NCBI GenBank assembly: GCA_020284085.1
Contig: JACEVL010000148.1
Location: 35,001-99,000, forward strand
DNA from: Aporrectodea caliginosa
Lineage: Eukaryota > Annelida > Clitellata > Crassiclitellata > Lumbricidae
Direction: 5' to 3'
Length of the DNA stretch: 64,000 bases
The notes below the pieces were generated by a model. The model did not search any database, was not told the DNA's origin, and saw only the letters and a list, made by a program, of their open reading frames with translations. This document shows positions 43,911 through 53,204 of this stretch, in pieces; within the stretch, counting starts at the first letter, position 1, and each line of letters starts with the position of its first letter. The translations under genes were made by a program, and so were the position numbers.

Positions 43911-44159
43911 TTATGTAACGCTATGAAAATGTTGTGTTCTATGTGTCTCAATTATGCGCCTCTGTATGACTATGTACGTCATGATGGTGCGGATTGGGAA
44001 GGGTGGAAAATAGGGTAAGGTAAGGGTTAATTGGCGGATCTGTTGGCCGTTGATACGATAGCAGTAGATGAATGTGATCGAAACGGGTTGGAAGGGGGAG
44101 GATGCGATATACGCTGTGATACAATCCGATGAAGTAGGGCAACAGATGCGAGGACCGAG

Positions 44160-44990
44160 AGAAGAGCAGAGCAGAACAGAGCAGAACATAGGAGAGCAGA
44201 GCAGAACAGAGGAGAGCAGAATAGAACATAGGAGAGCAGAGCAGAACATAGGAGAGCAGAGCAGAACAGAGGAGAGCAGAATAGAACATAGGAGAGCAGA
44301 ATAGAACATAGGAGAGCAGAGCAGAACAGAGGAGAGCAGAATAGAACATAGGAGAGCAGAATAGAACATAGGAGAGCAGAGCAGAACAGAGGAGAGCAGA
44401 ATAGAACATAGGAGAGCAGAATAGAACATAGGAGAGCAGAGCAGAACAGAGGAGAGCAGAATAGAACATAGGAGAGCAGAATAGAACATAGGAGAGCAGA
44501 GCAGAACATAGGAGAGCAGAGCAGAACAGAGGAGAGCAGAATAGAACATAGGAGAGCAGAATAGAACATAGGAGAGCAGAGCAGAACAGAGGAGAGCAGA
44601 ATAGAACATAGGAGAGCAGAATAGAACATAGGAGAGCAGAGCAGAACAGAGGAGAGCAGAATAGAACATAGGAGAGCAGAATAGAACATAGGAGAGCAGA
44701 GCAGAACATAGGAGAGCAGAGCAGAACAGAGGAGAGCAGAATAGAACATAGGAGAGCAGAATAGAACATAGGAGAGCAGAGCAGAACATAGGAGAGCAGA
44801 ATAGAACATAGGAGAGCAGAGCAGAACATAGGAGAGCAGAACAGAACAGAGGAGAGCAGAAGAGAACAAAGGAGAGCAGAGCAGAGCAGAGCATAGCAGA
44901 ACATAGGAGATCAGAGAGGAGCAGAGGAAAGTAGAGCAGAGCAGAGGAAAGTAGAGCAGAACAGAGGAAAGAGCGTAAATATTTGTCATT
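44160..44990. repeat. 20-bp repeat organised as 60-bp higher-order units
   Basis: The basic unit is AGAACATAGGAGAGCAGAGC or close variants with AATAGAACATAGG and GCAGAACAGAGG. Three variants alternate in fixed order, giving a 60-bp period from about 44220 to 44820. Minus-strand frames of 318-419 residues (LLCSALLCS repeats) are artefacts of the array. Confidence 0.95.
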
Positions 44991-45361
44991 ATGTGACAGT
45001 TAATTACATCACTGTTGCATTTTGGTTCATAATGCGAGCGTAAATAATAGAAGCGTGGGCAACATAAATAAATATCAGAGGCGAGCTTAGCACGTCGTCG
45101 GCCAACTGATGATCGCCACTCTGGTCTTAGACGAACATCAAAGACACATTGGCATCGCTGCTGCTGCTGCTGCTGCATCAGGGAGAGAATGGTGCTGCAG
45201 AGGAGCGTCAAAAGGATGCTCCTTATAAGCCACATGGCACGCTGTCTAATTAGCATGTACACCGTGGTCGAAAAAAAAATCACCACTTGGTAAGAACACT
45301 CGTGAAATATTGAAGCGGTCGCTGCTATCCAGCAATGCCTGTAGCATAATAGCTGTGGTTG
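44991..45361. other. Spacer without recognised gene
   Basis: Contains a (GCT)n run at 45161-45175. No coding evidence. Confidence 0.4.
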
Positions 45362-45624
45362 ATGTTACAGGAAATGTGTATAATCAGGGAATATGTATAT
45401 ACCCTGAAATTGCAGGGTATGTGTATAAACAGGGTATACGTGTATATGCCCTGAAAATTAAAGGTTAGGGTTTAGGGTTGGGGTTAGGTTAGGGTTAGGG
45501 GTTAGAGCGTTAGGGTTAGTGTTAGGGTTAGGGTTAGATATACATGAAATATACTCATATCCTGATTATACACATTTCCTAGGGTATATACATATTCCCT
45601 GATTATGCACATTCCCTGTAACAT
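45362..45624. repeat. Inverted repeat enclosing telomere-like TTAGGG repeats
   Basis: ATGTTACAGGAAATGTGTAT at 45362 continues to TATATACCCTG near 45406. It is matched in reverse by CAGGG/TAGGGTATATACATATTCC running to CCTGTAACAT at 45624. Between the arms, 45467-45537 holds imperfect GGGTTA repeats (GGTTAGGG, GGTTTAGGG, GGGGTTAGG). It may be a small palindromic transposon or a patch left by break repair. Confidence 0.75.
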
Positions 45625-46265
45625 ATTATAGCAGAATTAACTATGACCGATGGAGTCGAATTAAACGCATCATTAATTCAATTCTTCAACATTTACAAGA
45701 CTCTTACAGTGACTGGTGGTGATGTTTGACAACGTAGTCCACCTATGTTTACCTATACCGACTCGTTATTACGTTGTTGTTAACGATGTAAAACCACTGA
45801 TTCATCGTCACGTGCACGATATAACATGCTCTACAGTTATTCCAAGAAGGTCATCGAGTCCAGAAATTATATAGCGCAGCGATAAAGGCAATATCTCGGC
45901 GACACTTGACCTGTGTCTACAGGTAAACAACGTATATACACGAGGCGTGTCACCTTTCCTTCTGTTTGGATTAGCCAGGAATGTCGTTGAACTTCGTTCT
46001 TCTGCTTTCTTGTCAAAGACTGATGATACAGTCGGTATTATTGTGTTATTAAATGGATCGTGTTTATGGGAAATAAAAGTTTGTCATGTGTCACAGTTAG
46101 GCTATACATGTAGGCATACGTATAGTTGCACACTAAGTACAATCGTATGTATGTATTGAATGTGCGTATGTGTGAAATGTCGTGTATAATAAAAATTGTA
46201 TGTCGTAGGACGTACGTAAGTATATATACATTCGTATGTATGTATGTGTATGTGCGTATGTATAA
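45625..46265. other. Spacer without recognised gene
   Basis: GTATGTATG-rich sequence appears near 46140-46265. No exon recognised. Confidence 0.35.
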
Positions 46266-46269
46266 TTGT

Positions 46270-47060
46270 ATATGCAAGGGTTTATGTGTTTCCAGGCAGG
46301 ATTTCACGGAGTATGTCTAAATCCAAGTGTGCTAATTGTATTTCTATGCTGGACTTCCAAGAAACCCGTAGTCTAAATCCGTAAAAGCCAGTGTGCGATT
46401 CAAGGCCAGACCTCCCGCGTAGACTGTGTTTTCCTGAGTGAAATGTGTTTTCATGCTGAACACGAAGTCTTTATATCCCTGACGAATGCATGTTTCCATA
46501 CTGAACTTCACGGAACTTAATATATATACCATTGTGTGTTTCCGTTCTGGAAACTCACGGAGTCTGTATATCTCTGAGTAAACGTCTGTTTCCATACTGG
46601 ACTCTCTCACAGAACTCGTATAAGCTTACCTAAATCCTGTAACGTTAATGGGCATTGCCATGCTGGACGCCTACGAAACCTATATACATACAAGTGTGCT
46701 AATGTGTGTTTCAATGCAGAACTCCCACGTGGCTTTATATCATCGCAAAACACTGTCGGAAAGCTCTTTCCACAGCCACAGGCCAGGCAGGCATGCTGTA
46801 TGCATACTAAAGACGGCTGGCAGATTCGAAACATGCATTAATTGCACATTTGCAGGCTATATCGTCTTACCGGATTTTATATGATCTTGTATATGCAGGT
46901 GTGTTAGCCTATACAGTCTGTTTCCATTCTGAACTCCCATAAAACTATATATCCATGATTAATGGGTTTTTCATGCGGGGCTCGCACAGAACCTGCATAA
47001 TTATTCATGTGTACGTGTTTCCATGCTTGACTCCCACGAAGCCTATGATATATCCCTGAG
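46270..47060. repeat. Decayed satellite, about 60-70-bp period
   Basis: GTGTTTCCATGCTGGACT followed by CCCACGAAACC, TATATAT and CCTGAGT recurs about ten times in diverged form, at spacings of roughly 60-75 bases (examples near 46285, 46345, 46490, 46540, 46588, 46650, 46708, 46920 and 47020). Confidence 0.65.
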
Positions 47061-48045
47061 TTTATGGCATTCTGCCGTACATGCAAGACGCGTCATTATT
47101 CAAGCCCTGTTCCCTATTGTTCAACTAAACAGACGTGAACCATGAACAATGACTTTTGCTCATTGTGCAAACTACACGCAGTTAGTGCAAACAATTTATT
47201 CAGTGGACGTATCCATCAATCAACAAAATAGGACAAAGCGAGATATGCTTTTGCCTTTTTCACTTCCTGGCCTTTAAAAGGTTATTTCTGTGCCTGTTTT
47301 CCCGAAAAGGCTAAAGACTGAAAAGTCTGCCGCTTGAGGGTATGCGTGGGATGGGAATAGACTGAATACTCCACAAAACATGCAAACCATGATAAATGTA
47401 AAAGCCTAGTATTGTCCAATGCAGTTAGGTTGCAACGTGAAAATGATTAAATTTGTACTCTGTTGTCTTAGATTAAGATTAATTATAAAACAGTCGATGG
47501 ATGATTAAAATGAAGTTTTGTAACAAATTTTAGACTAGACTATAATTAATATTATAGGCCTATGGAGTAGCAAAATCAGATTTTTGAAATTCGCCTAGGA
47601 AGAGATCAATCAAGGTTGGTGGCTCAAACACTGAATATGCTGGACGTTGCGCGGATGAAGTGGTTGCCAAAAGCACATTTAGGCCAGCCAGGGTTGCGGA
47701 AGGAAGAAATTTACGACCAGTCATACGACAGACAAATTTGATGTCGAATGACACTAAATATTACTAAAATTCTGTATATGTGACATTATAACATGCACGG
47801 TCTAGAAAAATAACAGTGCGGCCGCCATATAAACACCAAAAACAGCCATTAGGATTTTTATTCTTTATTACTTAATATTGCTTATATTATGTGGCAATAA
47901 CAACACGCTGTGGTCTGGTGGCTCTAATCACCGTCGGGTTCCGTGTCGTTTATATATTAATAGACCAGTAGGCTCCTAATGGCTTTCCAGGCCAGGTGCA
48001 TCGACATGTCATTATCCTAGTAATCATTGTCAAACGATAGTTAGT
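47061..48045. other. Stretch without recognised gene
   Basis: No exon, RNA gene or repeat was identified. Confidence 0.4.
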
Positions 48046-48057
48046 CACTGCTCATGT

Positions 48058-49670
48058 TAATATGTGTTCTCACTGATAGTGTGTTTACGCGTTTTCTCAC
48101 TGATTGTGCATTTATATGTTTTCTCACTAATCGTATGTTTATGTGTTTTCTCACTAATCGTATGTTTATGTGTTTTCTCACTGATTGTGTGCTTACGTGT
48201 TTTCTCACTAATCCTATGTTTATGTGTTTTCTCACTAATCGTATGTTTATGTGTTTTCTCACTGATCGTATGTTTATGTGTTTTCTCACTAATCGTATGT
48301 TTATGTGTTTTCTCACTAATCGTATGTTTATGTGTTTTCTCACTGATTGTGTGCTTACGTGTTTTCTCACTAATCCTATGTTTATGTGTTTTCTCACTAA
48401 TCGTATGTTTATGTGTTTTCTCACTAATCGTATGTTTATGTGTTTTCTCACTAATCGTATGTTTATGTGTTTTCTCACTAATCGTATGTTTATGTGTTTT
48501 CTCACTAATCGTATGTTTATGTGTTTTCTCACTGATTGTGTGCTTACGTGTTTTCTCACTAATCCTATGTTTATGTGTTTTCTCACTAATCCTATGTTTA
48601 AGCTTATGTGTTTTCTCACTAATCCTATGTTTATGTGTTTTCTCACTGATTGTGTGCTTACGTGTTTTCTCACTAATCCTATGTTTATGTGTTTTCTCAC
48701 TAATCCTATGTTTATGTGTTTTCTCACTAATCCTATGTTTATGTGTTTTCTCACTAATCGTATGTTTATGTGTTTTCTCACTAATCGTATGTTTATGTGT
48801 TTTCTCACTAATCGTATGTATATGTGTTTTCTCACTAATCGTATGTTTATGTGTTTTCTCACTGATTGTGTGCTTACGTGTTTCTCACTGATCGTATGCT
48901 TATGTGTTTTCTCACTGATCGTATGCTTATGTGTTTTCTCACTGATTGTGTGCTTACGTGTTTCTCATTGATCGTGTGCTTATGTGTTTTCTCACTGATT
49001 GTGCATTTATATGTTTTCTCACTAATCCTATGTTTATGTGTTTTCTCACTAATCCTATGTTTATGTGTTTTCTCACTAATCCTATGTTTATGTGTTTTCT
49101 CACTGATTGTATGTTTATGTGTTTTCTCACTAATCCTATGTTTATGTGTTTTCTCACTAATCCTATGTTTATGTGTTTTCTCACTAATCCTATGTTTATG
49201 TGTTTTCTCACTAATCGTATGTTTATGTGTTTTCTCACTAATCGTATGTTTATGTGTTTTCTCACTAATCGTATGTATATGTGTTTTCTCACTAATCGTA
49301 TGTTTATGTGTTTTCTCACTGATTGTGTGCTTACGTGTTTCTCACTGATCGTATGCTTATGTGTTTTCTCACTGATTGTGTGCTTATGTGTTTCTCACTG
49401 ATCGTATGCTTATGTGTTTTCTCACTGATTGTGTGCTTACGTGTTTCTCATTGATCGTGTGCTTATGTGTTTTCTCACTGATTGTGCATTTATATGTTTT
49501 CTCACTAATCGTATGTTTATGTGTTTTCTCACTAATCGTATGCTTATATGTTTTCTCACTAATCGTATGTTTATGTGTTTTCTCACTAATCGTATGTTTA
49601 TGTGTTTTCTCACTGATCGTATGCTTATGTGTTTTCTCACTGATTGCGTATTTGTGTGTTTCCACACTGT
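48058..49670. repeat. 27-bp minisatellite, about 60 copies
   Basis: The unit is TCACTAATCGTATGTTTATG followed by TGTTTTC, with sequence variants CTGATTGTGTGCTTACG, CTAATCC and a 26-bp form lacking one T. As 27 is nine codons, frames stay open on both strands for up to 305 residues (CFLTNRMFM and RKHINIRLV repeats). Variant order repeats at larger scale: the variant with GTATGTATATG occurs at 48814 and again 457 bases later. I regard the frames as artefacts. Confidence 0.95.
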
Positions 49671-50138
49671 TCATGTGCCCATGTGCTTTCTCGCATGTCC
49701 TCCCATAATTGTATCGTATCGTATTGTATCTGATAATTTATTAAAGTCCTTCAATACTAGCTATTCAGATGCGCCTCAGCGTCACAGCCCTGAGGAAATA
49801 AGAAAGTCTTGAAGCAACGCAGGGATCAGGGTGGGACCCCGACTAAAATCAGACTGAAAATTAAACTTATATATATATATGCAGGAAATGAAAAGCGCCA
49901 GAGTCATTGTTTGTCTCGGAACTCTTTCTTCTGACATACTGATTCTGCAGCTGATGAACTGATGCACTACTTTCGACCCGATGGAGCAATGGAGCAAGGA
50001 CTGAGCGTGTCTTTTGAGCGGCATGCCAGTCGTCAATCACGGATTGTCTTTACTACCAACTGATGCACTGATAGTTGGGATTCTCTTTGGGTTGGGTTAG
50101 ACGACAACTTTATCTGAGCAGTGTTTGCTAACTGAGAA
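49671..50138. other. Spacer without recognised gene
   Basis: A TATCGTATCGTATTGTATC stretch at 49711-49731 resembles another LINE tail. No exon seen. Confidence 0.35.
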
Positions 50139-51600
50139 ATTCATTCATTCATTCATTCAGGATATTTATATAGCACCTCTTCAAGGTAACTACTCAGAGG
50201 TGCTCCCGACTCCAGCACGGCCAAAAGAACAGTTTTCAGGTTAACATAGAATAAGTCAGAGAGCGTTCTGGGAAGCAGACGCAATTCCAAGGGCAGTCCA
50301 TTCCAGACGGTTGGGCCCACCACTGAGAAAGCACGATTTTGCATAGCAGCTGTGCGGGCAAACGGGACTGTGAGCACCCCCCTCTCAGAGGAGCGAAGGG
50401 AGCGACTACCCTGGGCGCCCGATACGGGACGACAGAGGTCCCGCAGATAGAATGGGGCAAGGCCCAACTGACATCGCCACACCAGGGAGGCGATCCTATA
50501 CGCAATGCGCTGGCGGATAGGGAGCCAGTGTAAGGTTTCCAGCACGTAGTTGGATACATGGCCGAATTTTGGTATTCGGCCAATAAGGCGCGCCGCAGAG
50601 CGGAGCACCCGGTCAAGGCACGCCAACCGACCAGACGGTAGGCCGGAGTAAAGAGAAGAGCAGATGTCAAGTCGAGCACAGACAAAGGAATGCAATAAAG
50701 TGGTTGCTGCACTGGGAGTCAGCGACCGTGCGACGGTGCGAAGCTGACGCAACTGGTAAAAGCAATTGCGGCTAAGACAATGGAGATGAGGAGCAAGAGT
50801 AAGTTCTTGGTCCAGTATGAGGCCAAGGTCGCGAACAGTAGCAGAGAAAGTGTAACTGGGGAATTCAGCAGCAAGGGTGGCTAAATCAAGCTTAGCAAGC
50901 TGCTGCCGGGTACCCAGCCAAATGAATTTAGTCTTTGCCGAGTTAAGGCGAAGGCGGTTTGAAGACATCCACATCCCCAACGCATCCAGTGTCCGACTCA
51001 TAGCCCGCACTGCAGAGGTGGCATTTGGTGACAGACAGTGTAAGTATGCCTGTATGTCATCTGCATAAAGCTGACCCTGGACCGCGTGCTCCGCAAGGAG
51101 TGAGGCAAGTCCAGAAGTGTAAATAATGTACAGGAGGGGGCCAAGGACGGAGCCCTGGGGCAGACCGTACAGAGCTGGGACCCACCGAGACCTAGTCGGA
51201 CCATGTACCACACTAAGAGAGCGCCCGTGGAGAAAGGAGCCAATCCATTCCAGAAAATTTCCAGACAGCCCAAACGAGACGTGCAACCGCTTAAGAAGAA
51301 TTTCGTGGTCTACAGTGTCAAAAGCGGCGCTAACGTCAAATAGGGCCAGCAGTGTGAGCTGTGATCTGTCTATTGCCCCGTAGATGTCGGACAGAAGCCG
51401 GAGCAACAGAGTCTCAGTTGAATGGAATTTTCTGAACCCGGACTGGCAGGATGGAAGAAGATTGTTCCCGTCTAGGTAGGTGATGAGTACTGTTGACCTG
51501 CAACTATCTTTTCGATGACTTTAGACAGGAACGAAACGTTTGCTATCGGTCTGTAGTTCGCAGGGTCCGAAGGGTCTAAGCCGTCGCATGGTCTGTCCTT
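50139..51600 (-). mobile_element. 5'-truncated CR1/L2-like LINE with (ATTC)n tail
   Basis: Best preserved retroposon in the window. On the + strand it starts with (ATTC)n at 50139-50160, which is the 3' tail on the minus strand. The coding part reads leftward. An upstream piece ANYRPIANVSFLSKVIEKIV (about 51500-51570) is followed by a frameshift near 51500, then SGFRKFHSTETLLLRLLSD and the main frame. The 5' half (endonuclease and ORF1) is missing. No target duplication could be fixed. Confidence 0.9.
50153..51406 (-). CDS. LINE reverse transcriptase, partial
   Basis: An uninterrupted frame of 417 codons encodes the catalytic part of a non-LTR reverse transcriptase. It shows motif A DVSAAFDTVDHEILL, motif B GLPQGSVLGPLLY and motif C YADDIQAY, then the thumb and C-terminal region (SAARLIG, LHWLPIRQRIAYRI, VWNGLPLEL). 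These motifs fit the CR1/L2/Jockey group. The N-terminal part lies in another frame beyond a shift near 51500, and no endonuclease is present, so autonomous retrotransposition is not expected. The long open frame implies recent insertion. Confidence 0.9.
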   Translation of the reverse strand: MLRLLSDIYGAIDRSQLTLLALFDVSAAFDTVDHEILLKRLHVSFGLSGNFLEWIGSFLHGRSLSVVHGPTRSRWVPALYGLPQGSVLGPLLYIIYTSGLASLLAEHAVQGQLYADDIQAYLHCLSPNATSAVRAMSRTLDALGMWMSSNRLRLNSAKTKFIWLGTRQQLAKLDLATLAAEFPSYTFSATVRDLGLILDQELTLAPHLHCLSRNCFYQLRQLRTVARSLTPSAATTLLHSFVCARLDICSSLYSGLPSGRLACLDRVLRSAARLIGRIPKFGHVSNYVLETLHWLPIRQRIAYRIASLVWRCQLGLAPFYLRDLCRPVSGAQGSRSLRSSERGVLTVPFARTAAMQNRAFSVVGPTVWNGLPLELRLLPRTLSDLFYVNLKTVLLAVLESGAPLSSYLEEVLYKYPE

Positions 51601-51650
51601 GACATTTAACATCGTTTAGGCCAGCATAGCGAGAGAGCGCCGCTGACTAT

Positions 51651-51785
51651 TCAACAGACATGACACCCTTTAATATTATTATTAAGCAGATTTATTCAGT
51701 GCCACTCCGGGGAGAAATTTTCTTCCCGGAGTGGCACTGAATAAATCTGCTTAATAATAATATTAAAGGGTGTCATGTCTGTTGA
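51651..51785. repeat. Near-perfect 135-bp palindrome (hairpin)
   Basis: TCAACAGACATGACACCCTT at 51651 is the exact reverse complement of the end at 51785. Pairing continues through CAGTGCCACTCCGGG on both sides to a centre near 51718 (GAGAAATTTTCTTC). Arms are about 60 bp. It lies about 50 bp from the 5'-truncation point of the LINE. Confidence 0.92.
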
Positions 51786-52560
51786 GAGTGGTCGGCCCTA
51801 TTTGTCATCCCTTAGAGGTGGCAAAAGTGGGAAAATTTAGTGACGACTTTAGGAAAACCTTCCTACCCGCTCGATCGTTTTGCTCCTCGACAGTGTACAT
51901 TAATTTGCTCAGAGGATAAATTGCTGAAACGTCTTACAGTATATACCCTGAAGTCTTAGACCATACGGTTAACCTAAGAATGTTGGTCCTTTAACTGATC
52001 TTCAGTATAGTAGACTATTTGGTGTTCTTTTCTTAACTGGTTCGTGCCACTGAATGACATGATTAGGCCTATAAAGCATAATTGCTGTAGGCAATTCAGC
52101 TTCAAGTTTATTCAAAATCTGAGAACTTTTGTATTGGTACAATCTACTTCTGTCTACTTCTGTGAGGACGGGAAATAGCATTAAAAATAAACTCTGTCTG
52201 CAGATGCAGTTTAAACTGGAAATTCTGGGAAGCACAAGCAGAGTGTATTTTTTAACCACGCGTATCTCAAAATATGACTGTTCGAACTGCATTTCAATTC
52301 TTCCTGCTAACAGTTACAGCTTCTGAATTTCGTTTGATTTGTTGGCTTATTTCTGTTTCATATTAAAAATGACGTATTGGCTTGGCATGTATTTTATCTT
52401 CTATTCGTTGTGCCTGTCAAGCGATATGTAATTCCGTTCTCTCGTTTGGAACTAGGCCTACATACAGGTGCAACTGTAGGATATTTTATATAGTTAAATA
52501 ACGAGTTACTTCTAGATTGCTTTCCAGTATCAGTTGTCTGCGCAAGTGCCAAAGTTAAAT
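51786..52560. other. Spacer upstream of the channel-subunit gene
   Basis: No exon or repeat recognised. Confidence 0.4.
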
Positions 52561-52801
52561 TACCTCTAGGTGTGTGTTAGTGCATTAGTGGTCGCGTGCA
52601 TGCAGTTGTCTGCTCAATTCCCACTGGTCTGCAACATGAAGCCGCGCCAATGTGCTTCGACGGTCGACGCCGAGTAAAAGACGGGCGGCGCTGTCTGGCG
52701 TCGCATCTGACAGACCGATCAGACGCCAGTGACCGACCGACCGACCGAAGAGGCAGGAGTCTCTCTGGCGGCTGTCGCCAGCGTCGTTCGGCGTCCGTCA
52801 C

Positions 52802-53204
52802 ATGTCGCGCATCAGATGCAGCATCCGGTACTTCTGCCTCAGTACCCTGCTGATCTTCGTCGGTACCATCCTGCTCTGCGCCTTCACCATCACTGTCGTC
52901 CTGCCGTATCAGGCGACGCGGTACTGGCTTCCTGTTGTCTGCCACGTCACCATGGAATCGGCCTTCAACCGCAGACAGTGCAGCTGCTCTCAACAAACGA
53001 TGACGCAACCGACACCCGATGATGACGTAATAGTACCGAACCTATGCGCCTGGAAGTTTCCATGCCTACAGGTCTACGTCGTCATCAGTGACGTAACAGA
53101 TAGTTACGTCAGAGAAAACTATTCCAACACATCGCCGTTTCTTCTGTATCGGTCGTGGACCGATTTATTCTATGCTACGGTAACAAGCTCTTTCAATCTT
53201 CCAG
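52802..53204 (+). CDS. KCNMB-like exon 1 (first helix, Cys-rich loop)
   Basis: ATG at 52802 is the first Met after an in-frame TGA about 70 bases upstream. Contains VVCHVT, RRQCSCS, LCAWKFPCLQVYV and SPFLLYRSW. The donor CCAG|GTAGAC (phase 1) was preferred; ACG|GTAACA at 53185 is an alternative in phase 0. Confidence 0.65.

Noticed and set aside
43911..45286. Overlapping minus-strand frames of 318-419 codons
   Set aside because: They translate a 20/60-bp tandem repeat into LLCSALLCS-type repeats in all frames; no start context, domain or splice signal supports a gene.
48041..49812. Many long frames on both strands (up to 305 codons)
   Set aside because: Product of a 27-bp minisatellite whose unit lacks stops; both strands are open alike.
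52577..53008. 143-codon minus-strand frame
   Set aside because: It is the shadow of the KCNMB-like exon on the + strand and shows no family resemblance.
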